Below are positions 22,421 to 33,800 of a stretch of DNA of 64,000 bases, one piece after another. This DNA comes from Ehretia macrophylla. Lineage: Eukaryota > Streptophyta > Magnoliopsida > Boraginales > Ehretiaceae. The notes beneath the pieces were generated by a model, which saw only the letters and a program-made list of their open reading frames with translations, did not search any database and had not been told where the DNA came from. A program made the position numbers and the translations under genes. The stretch is taken from NCBI GenBank assembly GCA_037974665.1, contig CM075768.1:13445001-13509000 (forward strand), written 5' to 3'. Numbering within the stretch: position 1 is the first letter of the stretch; each line of letters begins with the position of its first letter.

Positions 22421-22439
22421 TTTTTGTTAAAACAATAAA

Positions 22440-22760
22440 AATATTTCATTAAAGCTCAACTGTCAAAGGACATATACATTCAGAACTCAAAAATAACCAA
22501 AGTGATCACAAAAATGAACCTATACAAGTATATCTCCTAGACTCCAGTTCTTGCAAAGCTCAATATTAAGAACACTTCCACTAAATTTCACACCCCACCC
22601 CCCCGGCCCTCGTACTCATTTTTGTAAGTTCTTTGTTGCGCTCCTTCCAAATGTTATACACTGTGATACAAAAGAAAAAATGCAACAAGGTTAGTTCAAG
22701 GTCATCATCCCTTTGCCGTACCTCTTACTCCATTCCCCAATGTTGTCTCAATACTTGAAT
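22440..22760 (-). pseudogene. LINE zinc-binding (zf-RVT) tail fragment
   Basis: On the minus strand the frame FCITVYNIWKERNKELTKM matches the end of the plant non-LTR retrotransposon zinc-binding region (...Y-x-I-W-x-E-R-N...). Downstream the sequence trails off in AT-rich DNA. A relative lies at 40300-40790. Too little remains for a lineage call. Confidence 0.5.
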
Positions 22761-23170
22761 ATTTTGTTTCATTCAAAAAATGCTGTGTACAATTTTCAGC
22801 TCAATATTTTTTTATTGTCTTGACAACATATCTAAATGATAGTTGAATGATATTTAACAAATTATTACATTTTTTTCTATGTTATTTTCTAATAAATTCT
22901 ATAGTACAATTTCATGCTCTTTGGTATTATTATCAATTGTCTCAAATTGCTCTTCAAGATACAAAAGAGTGTCTCAGTCTTGTTTCCTTTTCCATGACAA
23001 AAAAAACAAAAAACAATAGTTTCACTTTTCCCGTGACATACTAAAAATAACTGTTGGAAAGTTCTTATCGGGTCACTCATGTACATAAAAACGCAAATGG
23101 ACGTTTATGGTTGCTAATAGCATGAGAAAAGTGGATAGTATCAAAAGGTAATTTTAAAGAATTGAATTTA

Positions 23171-24001
23171 GGGTCTGTTTGACTTAATTTTTAAATGTTT
23201 AAAAATGTTTTTTATGGGTTTAGAAGTTGAAACTAACTTGTTTGACCTATTTATAAGATAACTTTTAGGTAAAAGCTGAAAATAAAAAAAACTAAAAAAT
23301 AATAAAGTTCCAAATTGGAGCTTTTCGAAAAAAAGGCTTTTGCGAAACTGGTTTTACATAATGCGATTTTTTTTTTCTTCTTCAAATATACTCTTCCATA
23401 TTTTTAAAAGGTGAACATTGCCCTAAAAAATTATAAATGCCTAACAATGCCTAATGATATGGGGTAATGAATCTACCAAGGATAAAATGGACATTTGATA
23501 GATGAAAGTTGTAGAACCCCGATCATGAGGTTATCTAATGGGTAAGGACTGGACCTTAGGACTTTTCCAATCGGTTCGTGTATATAGACGCCCGATCTCT
23601 AGGGATGTTCGACCTCTAGGGATGCCCAATTTTCAGGGAGACTCGATCTCCAAGGATACATGCTAAGCCTGTAAACCGCCTTAAAGATAATACACGTGGT
23701 ACCATAGTCCATCCATGAGATTAGTATAAATATAAGTGCACGTATTCTAAGAAAGATAACTGCTATTTTATATATTTGATTTAATCATCCCGACTTCATT
23801 AACTGAAGTATCGAAGGGGTCTTCCGGGCACAACCCTGAGGTACCTTGTTTTGCAGATGAATTTTCAACAAAAAAGATAACACTGGATTCATACCTTAAC
23901 CCAACATATGCCAAAAAGTCAATGACTTTTGTTCAACAACACTTTTAACTAAAACTCTACAACTAAAAAACTAAAATTTCACATACAGGCCAAACAGAGC
24001 C
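23171..24001. mobile_element. PIF/Harbinger-type MITE, 831 bp with nested insert
   Basis: The left end is GGGTCTGTTTGACTTAATTT; the right end, read on the minus strand, is GGCTCTGTTTGGCCTG. The 3-bp duplication TTA flanks it (23168-23170 and 24002-24004), the hallmark of Harbinger elements. About 350 bp of its length is a nested LTR-like insert (23506-23855). A relative of its right end lies at about 36735-36830. Confidence 0.8.
23506..23855 (+). mobile_element. LTR-like insert in the Harbinger element (TAT/Retand-style)
   Basis: The insert is bordered by the 5-bp repeat GATGA (23501-23505 and 23856-23860). It holds a TATA-like AGTATAAATATAAG, and its end, AAGGGGTCTTCCGGGCACAA followed by CCCTGAGGTACC and TTTTGCA, is typical of Gypsy TAT/Retand LTR tails. 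The left terminus is not a clean TG, so the exact start is uncertain. It is a short solo-LTR fossil. Confidence 0.55.
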
Positions 24002-24336
24002 TTAGGCTCTAACAACGTGAAATACTTTCTTTTTTCACCCCAATAGCTTTCTAAAGAGGCTCCTTAAAATTGAGGAGTCCCTCACTTTGGTTTATAGACC
24101 CCTATTTAAAGTAAAAAGTAAAAATAATTAAATAAAGTTTTAGATTAAAATAGAATTATTGAAAAATCTCTAAATTAAAAAATAAATAAGAATTAACAAT
24201 ATTAATAATATTGTTAATACTATCAATGATCGTTGGAACATAGTTTTTAATATTTTAAAAATAAAAATAATTGATTAGTTAAAGCAGAAAGTATTGTTGA
24301 AGTAAAATTGAAAAAAAAATATTTTAAAATAAAGAG

Positions 24337-24549
24337 TGAAGAAGTTTACAGAAAAGTGATAAAATGATTTAATTGATTTGTAAATGATTACATTGCAGAT
24401 ATATATACTATTTTGCACGTAGTTATAAATGCTTTACAGTTGTCACTAAGCTAACTAGCTATGTTACATATTCTGTTACATATTGACTGCATATAACAAA
24501 TATTACACATGTGCTAGACTAACTGTGAGACTATTATTGTACCCCATCA
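24337..24549 (-). repeat. 3' LTR of the Copia element (213 bp)
   Basis: It pairs with 29166-29416 with scattered substitutions. It is preceded, in element orientation, by the polypurine stretch GAACGGGGA at about 24550-24558. Confidence 0.85.
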
Positions 24550-27500
24550 TCCCCGTTCAAGCTGAGCTGAGGTAGAAACACACAGGGGAAGCTTGTTATA
24601 GAGATAGTTGAAGGTCTTCTTAGGTAGAGCCTTGGTCAGCAAGTCTGCAATCTGTTCTGTAGTGTTTATATAGGACAACTGCAATGATTTAGATATCACT
24701 TGTTCTCTAACAAAGTGGTAATTTATCTTGATGTGTTTGGCGCGACCATGGAAAATAGGATTTGATGCTAAGGCCATAGCAGAGGTGTTATCACAGTGAA
24801 TAACAGGGGTGGGAACTAGCAACTGTAGATCATGAAGTAGATAGGTAAGCCACTTCATTTCTGCAGTAGTCTGAGCTAATGTTCTATACTCTACCTCTGT
24901 TGTTGACCTTGCAACTATAGGCTGCCTTTTAGAGTACCAAGAAATAAGGTTACGACCTAGGAAAATGGCATAGCCTATAGTGGATGTTCTATCATCTGAC
25001 TTTGTGGCCCAATCTGAATCTGAATAAGCTTGTAGATGGAGAGGGCCTGGCTGAAAAAGAATGCCCAGATTTAAAGTACCCTTAATGTATCTCAAGGTTC
25101 TTTTGAGAGCTGAATAATAAGCAGTGGTAGGAGCATGCATGTACTGACACAAGGTGTTGACTGTAAATTGGATGTCAGACCTTGTGATGGTTAGATATTG
25201 CAAGGTTCCAACAATGCTTCTATAGTGTGTAGGGTTGGCATAAGGTGTAATGTCATGATTCTGAGAGTGTAAGGACTTGGAAAATGTAGGAGTATCTGCA
25301 GATTTGTAGTCTGAAAGCCCTGTTTTTTGTAGAATATCTTTGCCATAGTTTGTTTGATGAAGAAGAAGAGACTTATTGGTAGGACTGACTTCTATTCCAA
25401 GGAAAAAAGATAGGGAACCAAGTGTTTTCATGGCAAACTGAGTGTTCATAGTTGAAATAAGAGTTTGTATGGAAGGACGAGAAGACCTTGTGATGAATAT
25501 CATCAACATAAACTAAGAGTAGAGTAATGTGAGTGGAAGTTAAGGAAATGTCTGACTGACTGCAAGTAAAATTTTGTGTTAGCAGAAAAGTTGAGAGTTT
25601 AGTACACCAAGCTCTAGGGGCTTGCTTTAAACCATATAGAAACTTATTGAGTTGACAGACATAAGAGGGGTATGAAGGATCTACAAAGCCTTGTGGCTAT
25701 GTCATATACATTTTATCCTCTAAATCTCCATGGAGGAATGCATTTGACACATCCAATTGTTGTAGAGGCCAGTCATTGGGCAAGGCCAAGGAAAGAATGA
25801 GTCTGAGAGTTTGTTGCTTTACCACTGGACTAAAGGTCTTAGTGTAATTAATGCCTAGCCTTTGACTACTAATCTTGCTTTATACCTGGCTATTGACCCA
25901 TCTGAGAGCCTTTTAATCCTATAAACCCATTTATATCCTATTGGTTGTCTAGTGGAAGGAGGAGTGACTAGAGTCCAAGTATGCTGTTGCAAGAGTGCTT
26001 GATATTCCTCTTGCATTGCTTGAACCCAATGAGTGTATTTTGAAGCTTCTTTGTAAGAGAGTGGTTCAATAGAAGGAGGAAACAACTTGTTTTTGATCTA
26101 GTCAACATAGGATATATTGACTGTGGTTCTAAGGCTAAGAATGATAGAGAAGATTTAGATGTTGGGGAATTAGTTGACTGATTAGAACTAGAGGGTGGTT
26201 GAGGTTCTGACTGAGTAAAAGATGAAGTGTGAATAGTAGACTGAGTAGGGGATAATAGTTGTTCTACAGACTAAGTGGAAGAGGAGGCACCTATAGTAGG
26301 AGTGCTATGAGGGACTTTATTTGGTCCTTGAATACTGTGTTGTGTAGTAGTGCTTTGTAAAGGAGAAAGATGCTGTGGATGAATTGAGGATAGTGACTGA
26401 GTAGGAGGAATAGATGCAGCTTGAGAACTAGGAGCTAATTGTGGAACCTGAGATACAAGTATTGGAGAGGATAAGAGTGGTGCAAAAGTAAAAAAGTTAG
26501 AGTTAGGAGTGGAGGATGGCCCTGACTGAGATTTGAAAGGGAAAACCTGCTCATTAAACCTGACATGTCTAGAAGTGTAGACTTTGTCAGTAGAGGGATC
26601 TAGACACTTGTATCCTTTAGTATGAGAACAATATCCTAAAAAGACACATGGTATGGATCTAAATTCCAGTTTATGAGAGGTATATGGCCTTAACCATGGA
26701 TAACAGAGACAACCAAAAACTTTTAAGTAATTGTAGTCTGGCTGAGAATGGTAGAGAGCTTGAAATGGAGATTGGTTTTGGAGTTGTGAATGGGGTAGTC
26801 TGTTATTGAGAAAGTTGGTTGTAACCAAGGCATCTAACCAATATTTTGATGGCATAATTGAGTAGTGGAGAAGAGCTAGGGCAGTTTCTACTAGATGTTG
26901 ATGTTTTCTCTATGCTTTTCCATTTTGTTAGGGAGTGTATGGACCGATTGTTTGGTGAATAGGGCCTTGACTTTGAAGTAGTTGACTGAACTAATTGTTA
27001 AGATATTCTCTACCATTGTTTGTCCTAAAGGTTTTTATGGTGGCATTGAATTGAGTTTTAATTAAAGTAGTAAAGCTTAAGAAAGTAGGATAAGTGTCTG
27101 ACTTTGCTCTCAAAGGATAAAGCCAACAATACTTAGTAAATCATCAATGAATAAAAGGTAGTATCTATAGTTATGACAAAAAGAATAAAGGGAAGGACCC
27201 CATACATCTGAATGTACTAAATCAAAAGGAGTCATGGTAACATTGCTAGACAATGAAAATGGTAGTTTGTGTGATTTAACTATACTACAAGAACCACAAT
27301 GAATAGTAGAAGTAAGAAGTTTTACATTTAGTAAAGAAGATAAAAGTTGTGTAGAAGGTTTAAAAGGATGCCTCAACTTTAGATGCTATTGCTCAGTTGA
27401 AGTGAGTGATGGTGAAGGTGTGGTGCAAGTGAAAACAGTACTTGCAGAAGATTGTGAAAGAGCAGAATGGAAGGGAATGGGATAAAGTCCTCTTTCACAG

Positions 27501-27800
27501 GGGGACTTGAACAAAGTCTTCTTGGTAGTATTGTCCATGATGATGACCTCCTTGGCATTAAACAAAAGGGTGCAGTCATTATCATAGGCAAGTTTAAAAA
27601 CAGAGAGGAGATTTTTGGAAATCTGAGGAATATAAAATATGTTCTTTAAGGAAAAAGATGAACTAGGAGTAAGAATAGTACTAGTTCCAACTTGTTGGAT
27701 GGGCATAGTACTGCCATTGCCAACTGAAACCTTTTCAGTGCCAAAGTAAGGCTGGGTAGTGGTGAGAGTGGAAGGATCATGTGTGACATGCACATTTGCT
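24547..27800 (-). pseudogene. Copia pol region (integrase, reverse transcriptase, RNase H), broken
   Basis: Domains in element order on the minus strand: a protease/pre-integrase zone at about 27.8-27.4 kb; integrase at about 27.4-26.3 kb (FDLVHSDVWGPS, then KVFGCLCYPWLRPYTSHKLE and FLGYCSHTKGYKCLDP); the reverse transcriptase start at about 26.1-25.9 kb ([20 protein letters not shown]) with its later part near 25.5 kb; and RNase H at about 25.1-24.6 kb (YSDSDWATKSDDRTST, RSTTEVEYRTLA). The frame is interrupted about half a dozen times, so no polyprotein can be made. Confidence 0.85.
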
Positions 27801-27807
27801 CTTGAGT

Positions 27808-28815
27808 TTAAGTACCACTGGGATTCAGCACGAGATTGGGGCCCAGTTGGTCAGCCATAGCCTGTTTATCCTCTTTAGGTTTAGAGTAGTTTGTGACATC
27901 TAGTCTGTGCCGACAGTCAATAGCAGAGTGGTTTGGTTTCCCACAGATTTGGCATAAAATCTTAGCTTCTGAAGTGTTGTATGCTCTCTGTGAGTTGTTA
28001 AAAGACTGAGAGTTGTTTCTACCACCTCTGCCATTTTTGCCACCTCTACCTTGGTTTTGATTTCTGCCTCTACCTCTAGAGGAATTAGAGTTTGTTGTGG
28101 TAGTGTAGAGAGCATTATGAACATCTGTGGTAGTAGAGGAACTAACTTTGACTGAGTTGAGAAACTGAATATGGAGCTCTTCTGTGAGCAGGAGACTGCT
28201 TAGTTTAGTGAGGGAAATATAATCTTTTCTGACCCTAAGAGAAGCCCTTAATGTCTCATATTCATGAGGAAGTCCTCTGAGAATTTGAATGATGAGATCT
28301 TCTTTAGGAACTTGAGCTCCAGCTAAAAAAAGGCTGTCTGTGACATATTTCACCTCATCCAAATAGGTTCTCATTGTTTTGGAACCTTTGTGGAGAGAGT
28401 AAAGTTGGACTTTCACTTGATATAGATGAGGTCTGCTCAGATTATTGAATCTGGCTGCCAATTCACTCCAAATTACAGGAGTAGTAGGTAAATGAAGAAT
28501 ATGAGGAAGAACAGAAGGAGTGATTGTGGCTATGAGACAAATTTTGAGGAGTTGATCCTTCAACATCCAGGCAATGTAAGCTGGATTGAGTGTTGAAGAA
28601 ATAGAAGTTGTGAAAGAAGTTTTTGAGAAAAATTTGGAAGGACAAGGTTCAGCTCCATTGATGTGATCCAAGAGTTGATGAGCTTGAAGAACTATCTCCA
28701 TCTGTGCTTTCCACATGAGATAGTTGGTGTTATCAAGTTGAATTCTGACCAGATTATGTAAGTTATGAGTCAGTGCCTTGAGTCCTTGTGGAATATCAAC
28801 TTCAGAAGAAGCCAT
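27808..28815 (-). pseudogene. Copia gag region
   Basis: This open region of about 335 codons begins MASSEVDIPQGLKAL. It has the Copia gag N-terminus (IQLDNTNYLMWKAQMEIVL), the UBN2-type core (MRTYLDEVKYVTDSLFLAGA and ILRGLPHEYETLRASL), a glycine/arginine/asparagine-rich stretch, and one CCHC zinc knuckle (CQICGKPNHSAIDC) near residue 295. Gag forms the virus-like particle in living relatives. As part of a broken element it is treated as a fossil. Confidence 0.85.
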
Positions 28816-29150
28816 GGCTGAGAATTAGGGTTTTGAAGAATGAAAGAGAATACTGAAGCAGAAAGTGTGCAAAGTGAAGTTTTGTGTCTTGCAAGCTTTC
28901 GCAGAGTGTTTTAATGGTGAAATTGCAAGCTGTTACAGATATCTGTAATAGAGTTGCAATAATGATCTTCAAAGTATAGAGATATGCCTACTTGAAGATT
29001 AGAGAAGAAGAGATTTGAGGAAAGAAAGATGCGAAAGAGAGAATAGAAGCTTCTCAATGGAGCTTTAATGGAGGTTGAGAGTAGCTCCAATGGAGGTTGA
29101 TGTTCTCCATTGGAGATCTTTCTTGAAAAATATTATTCTCAGGATCAAAA

Positions 29151-29165
29151 TGCTCTGTGATACCA
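29151..29165 (-). other. Copia primer-binding site
   Basis: Read on the minus strand, TGGTATCACAGAGC directly follows the 5' LTR. It matches the 3' end complement of plant initiator methionine tRNA, the usual Copia primer. Confidence 0.8.
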
Positions 29166-29416
29166 TGAAGAAGTTTAAAGAAAAGTGATAAAATGATTTC
29201 ATTGATTTGTAAATGATTACATTACAGATATATATACTATTCTGCAGGTAGTTACAAATGCTTTACAACTGTCATTTGGCTAACTAGCTTTACAAATGCT
29301 TTACAACTATCATTAGGCTAACTAGCTGTGTTACACATTGTGTTACATATTGATTGCATTTAACAGATATTACACATGTGCTAGACTAATTGTGAGACTA
29401 TTATTGTACTCTATCA
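29166..29416 (-). repeat. 5' LTR of the Copia element (251 bp, internal duplication)
   Basis: It is 38 bp longer than its partner because a unit containing TTGGCTAACTAGCTTTACAA is tandemly duplicated (about 29255-29330). Confidence 0.85.
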
Positions 29417-29639
29417 AAGAATACTATTAAAATAAAAATGAGATAAAAAATAACAAATTACCTATTTCACTCGTTATTATAAAGAAAAAAAAAAGAGACA
29501 GTTGTACTGGCATTATAGCCAAACAAATGTACCCTTTTGAACATAGTTCATGAGACAAACTGCAATTCACCCAAGTCAAAATATAGAAAGCAAATAGCCC
29601 AATTGGGAAAAAAACATGACCCCACCAAGCCAAATCATT

Positions 29640-29980
29640 ACACTTTTCCCATACCAAAATGATAAGGTGCATTGTATTTGTTTACAAACAAGACGTATCA
29701 AAATCTTCATTTGATACTATTGTATATCAACACTTTCCACTAAATACTATTGTATATCAACACTTTCCACTAAAGGCACGTGGGATTGACACTGGATCCA
29801 TGGTCACACGTATGAGTTTTCGCTTTAGTACATTGCATTTAGCTCCTTTTGGTTGTTCGGTTCCCTCTGCACTTTTTCCTCACCTTTTGCTGAATCATGA
29901 TAAAGAAAGCTCACAGACTTCAAACTGCAGAAAGCTCACCACAAAATAATCAAATGTTGTAAAATCATTCATCTTTGAAG
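29640..29980 (+). other. Possible noncoding first exon of the receptor gene
   Basis: Ethylene receptor genes commonly have an intron in the 5' leader. A T/C-rich tract ends TTTGAAG|GTTAGA at 29980/29981, a plausible donor, and a clear acceptor TATTTTCAG lies at 30823-30831. The exon start is not defined and no TATA box was singled out. Confidence 0.3.
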
Positions 29981-30431
29981 GTTAGACTATTTATCCTCTC
30001 TTATTTTTCTTGTTTTATTCAGATTTTTAGTTGTTTCTCGAAACATATGCATAACAAGAATTTCGTGCCCCTCGACCTTCCCTTTTATGAAATTTTGATG
30101 AGATGGGTATTTATTTCATTCTTGATGGTTTATCATGTAGTATGTTAACTGATCTTAGTAGAGGAAATTTGTTGGAATGCGTATTTGTGTGAGTGATTTT
30201 GTTTTCTTTATGCTAGTTAACTACTTAACTTCACATTTGCTTATATTAAGTTGAAATTCTTAAAATGGAAAATGGGTATTTTTGTATTAAAAGAGATTAA
30301 TATTGTATCAAGTTAATATATGCATGATATGACTGTAGTGATGTATGGGGTCTATTATTGTGACGTCTCATGTTGGTGTGAGTTGATAGTGGTTTATAAG
30401 TTAGTGTTCTTGGTCTAAGAAATGACTCGGG

Positions 30432-30763
30432 TCAACCATTTTGGATCAGTGGATTGTCTTGATTGTGGGCTCAAAATTCTGGGCCGGGTTGTGACAATTA
30501 TGTAGGATAATTACCATGTTATGTTAAGAATTTTCACATGATGATCAAAAGGGTGTGTACTTACAGTACGTGTAATCCTCTTTTTCAGTTAATTGAATCA
30601 ACCATTTTGGATCAGTGGATTGTCTTGATTGTGGGCTCAAAATTCTGGGCCGGGTTGTGACAATTATGTAGGATAATTACCATGTTATGTTAAGAATTTT
30701 CACATGATGATCAAAAGGGTGTGTACTTACAGTATGTGTAATCCTCTTTTCAGTTAATTGAAT
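30432..30763 (+). repeat. 166-bp tandem duplication in the receptor leader intron
   Basis: The block from TCAACCATTTTGGATCAGTG to TTTTTCAGTTAATTGAA occurs at 30432-30597 and again at 30598-30763, differing at only a couple of positions (TACG/TATG and one T fewer in the pyrimidine tract). Each unit ends in a pyrimidine tract plus CAG, a potential 3' splice site. Confidence 0.95.
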
Positions 30764-30822
30764 GGATTTGATATTGGAAATTCTTGGCTGATCTTGAAGA
30801 ATAAAATGTAAACGAGGGTTAC

Positions 30823-30831
30823 TATTTTCAG
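30823..30831 (+). promoter_or_regulatory. Likely leader-intron splice acceptor
   Basis: TATTTTCAG lies 25 bp before the ATG at 30857, at the position where ERS/ETR genes usually carry a leader intron. The duplicated CAG sites at about 30588 and 30754 are alternatives. Confidence 0.5.
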
Positions 30832-30856
30832 ATTGTTTAAGGTCAACCTGGTGATG

Positions 30857-33800
30857 ATGGAGTCCTGTGACTGTATCGAGACTCACTGGCCTGCTGATGA
30901 GCTTCTCGTGAAATATCAGTACATTTCGGATTTCTTTATTGCGTTCGCGTACTTCTCTATTCCCTTGGAACTTATTTACTTTGTCCAGAAATCCGCATTC
31001 TTCCCGTACAGATGGGTGCTAATGCAGTTTGGTGCATTTATTGTTCTTTGTGGAGCGACCCATTTTATTAATTTGTGGACATTTGGTATGCACTCTAAAG
31101 CTGTTGCCGTGGTGATGACCATTTCGAAAATGGCTACGGCTGCTGTGTCATGTATTACAGCTCTGATGCTTGTTCACATTATACCTGATCTGCTTAGTGT
31201 AAAAACAAGGGAATTATTTTTGAAGAATAAGGCTGAAGAGCTTGATAGAGAGATGGGACTTATTATCAAACAAGAAGAAACTGGTAGGCATGTGAGAATG
31301 TTGACACATGAGATTAGGAGCACGCTTGATAGACATACGATATTGAGAACTACTCTTGTTGAGTTGGGCAGAACCTTGGATTTAGAAGAATGTGCTTTGT
31401 GGATGCCATCAAGAAGAGGTCCGCATTTAGAGCTCTCCCATACCTTGAGCAATTTGATGGCTGCTGGATCCACTGTGTCAATCAATCTTCCAGTAGTGAA
31501 TGAAATCTTCAACAGCGCTGAAGCAGTACGGATTCCTCATACATCCCCACTGGCAAGGATCAAGACTCCCATCGGAAGAACTTATGTTCCGCCTGAAGTT
31601 GTTGCAGTTCGTGTACCTTTATTAACCGTTTCAAATTTCCATATCAATGCCTGGCCTGAACTCTCAGCTAAAAGTTATGCTGTGATGGTTCTGATTCTCC
31701 CTCCAAATGGTATCAGAAAATGGCGTGATCATGAATTAGAACTTGTGGAAGTTGTTGCCGATCAGGTTTCTATAGCAGTGTTCTCCTTTTCTATTGACTG
31801 TATATCCATTATCTGAATACATTATCTTGCTTTAGCAACATATATGCTTATTAGGCACTGGGCGCTTCCTATTGTTGAAGTCACACTTCCTAATTTGATT
31901 AATATGCTAGACTTCGAATCTTGCCAGTGTATCATTGCTAATATGTGGATATTTCATAAATCCAGCTTTCACCGCTTCCGAAGTATCGATTTATTGTTGT
32001 TGTTGATGTTGTTTAACTTATTGTTCTCATTATGTAATTTATTTTGGTTGGCATTAGTAGTTTAATTACTGATTGTGCTTGTACAATCATATTTTTTCTC
32101 AAAGGTTAAAAAAATATGAAGTTTTTGCTTTATTTATATGAAACATCAATATATACTCTTTTCATGTGTGTCTCTGTTCTATTGGTTTGTGCTGGTAAAT
32201 GTGCTGCCAACATCAAACTTAAATTACCCTCCAAACTACTTTTACTTGAGCTATATGAAAATTCATAAGATGATCAGTTGACAGATCACAGATAATCCCC
32301 TTATCAAAGTTCTTTGTTGATTCATTGCAGTTTCTTCTTTCACGATTTTCCATGGGTAGCATGAAGTTGGTCTCTCTTTCTTTTATAAAATTTTACTATT
32401 CATATTTGGCAGAAGAATGTTTCTGTCAATTTTCCTTTTTCCCGTTTACGAAAAAATCTCTCTCACATTTCAAAGTAGAAAGCACATGACCACCTGCATG
32501 TCTTCTGCACTATATATTTCATATGAAGTAGATGTGTAGAGATGCTTGGCCTCAATCTTTGTTGAAACTGATATTCTGTTCCTTCCTGCTGTTGCCGTTT
32601 GACTGAGCTGTTGACAAGCTGGAATACGAGTAATTTTTCGTATGTTAATATAATTATTTACAGTTAAGAGAAAGGAAGCCTGGATCTATCCGGTTATTAG
32701 CTATTTGTAATGTGTTAAAGCCAAAAACCATAAAGAAATGGAGATAGGGAAAGCAACTGTAAGATAATGTTCAAACTGTCGGCAGATGATGATAAGTCTC
32801 TTGCTTCTTATTTCCTTTAAAAATTTTCACCTTGGTGGACAACATTATTTTGGTCAGTCATGTCTTTGAAACTTCTTCTTTTGAGATCCCTGTACAACAC
32901 ATCTGGAGAAACAGAAGCCCCCCCTTTTTTTTTTTTGGGTTAGGGGGTAGGGAGAATGGAGGTGTAAGGTCTGTGTAGTTTGTACTTGGTTTCTTCATAG
33001 CATTTTTCAGATAATTTGTGAAACTGTTGCTGAAGAAATCATACTCCTGGACCGTTAAAAGTGAAAGCAAGAGAAAGGAATATATAATACTCCTATATCA
33101 TAACCTCCTGTCTCTCAACTCTTATGAAGAATGTTATCTACTCACGCTTTCTTGTTCCTAATGCCTCCAATAAAAATTGTCAGGCTTGCTTGTCTAATTC
33201 AAGTTGAAATTTATGATTTGTGACAAGAATGTGTTTTCTTATGCTAATACAACTCTGATCGTATGCTAGGTAGCTGTTGCTCTTTCTCATGCAGCAATTC
33301 TGGAAGAATCAATGCGAGCCCGTGATCAGCTAATGGAGCAGAACATTGCTTTAAATGTAGCACGGCAAGAAGCAGAGGTGGCTATTCGTGCTCGCAATGA
33401 TTTTTTAGCTGTGATGAACCATGAAATGAGGACGCCTATGCATGCAATCATTGCTTTATGTTCACTGCTTCTAGAAACTAAACTGACTCCAGAAGAAAGG
33501 CTTATGATAGAGACTATACTGAAGAGTAGTAATCTTCTGGCAACACTTATCAATGATGTTCTAGATCTTTCCCGACTTGAGGATGGTAGCCTTGAACTTG
33601 ATACTGGAGTATTCAATCTCCGTGGGCTGTTTGGAGAGGTAAATATAAGAAGAAACCAATCTACACTCTACTTGCATAGTTTTTCCTAAAAAGTTTAACT
33701 TGTGACATTTCTAGAGAAAGGCAGCATGAATATCATTGGTTTCCTATTAATTAATGTAGGTCATCGACTTAATAAGGCCCATTGCATCTGTAAAGAGGTT

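Larger units (their letters stand above)
24337..29416 (-). mobile_element. Copia LTR retrotransposon, 5080 bp, broken
   Basis: It is bounded by two LTRs (24337-24549 and 29166-29416) that start TGAAGAAGTTTA and end ..ATCA in plus orientation; the element itself reads on the minus strand. Flanking repeats AAGAG (24332-24336) and AAGAA (29417-29421) differ by one base. Inside, 5' to 3' on the minus strand: initiator-Met primer site, gag with zinc knuckle, protease/integrase region, reverse transcriptase and RNase H, then a purine-rich GAACGGGGA next to the 3' LTR. Short LTRs and a 5 kb length suit the Ale-type Copia lineage (tentative). The pol region is broken, with about half a dozen interruptions. 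LTR differences suggest a moderate age. Confidence 0.9.
22915..29690 (+). repeat. Duplicated noncoding segment, copy B, expanded by insertions
   Basis: This is the partner of copy A at 20460-21515. Without the Harbinger element (23171-24001) and the Copia element (24337-29416) it is about 850 bp. At the Harbinger site copy A reads GTCTTAGGGCG while copy B carries the element between two TTA copies, so copy A shows the empty site. Copy B ends about 1.2 kb upstream of the ethylene-receptor ATG and may include its distal promoter. Confidence 0.65.
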
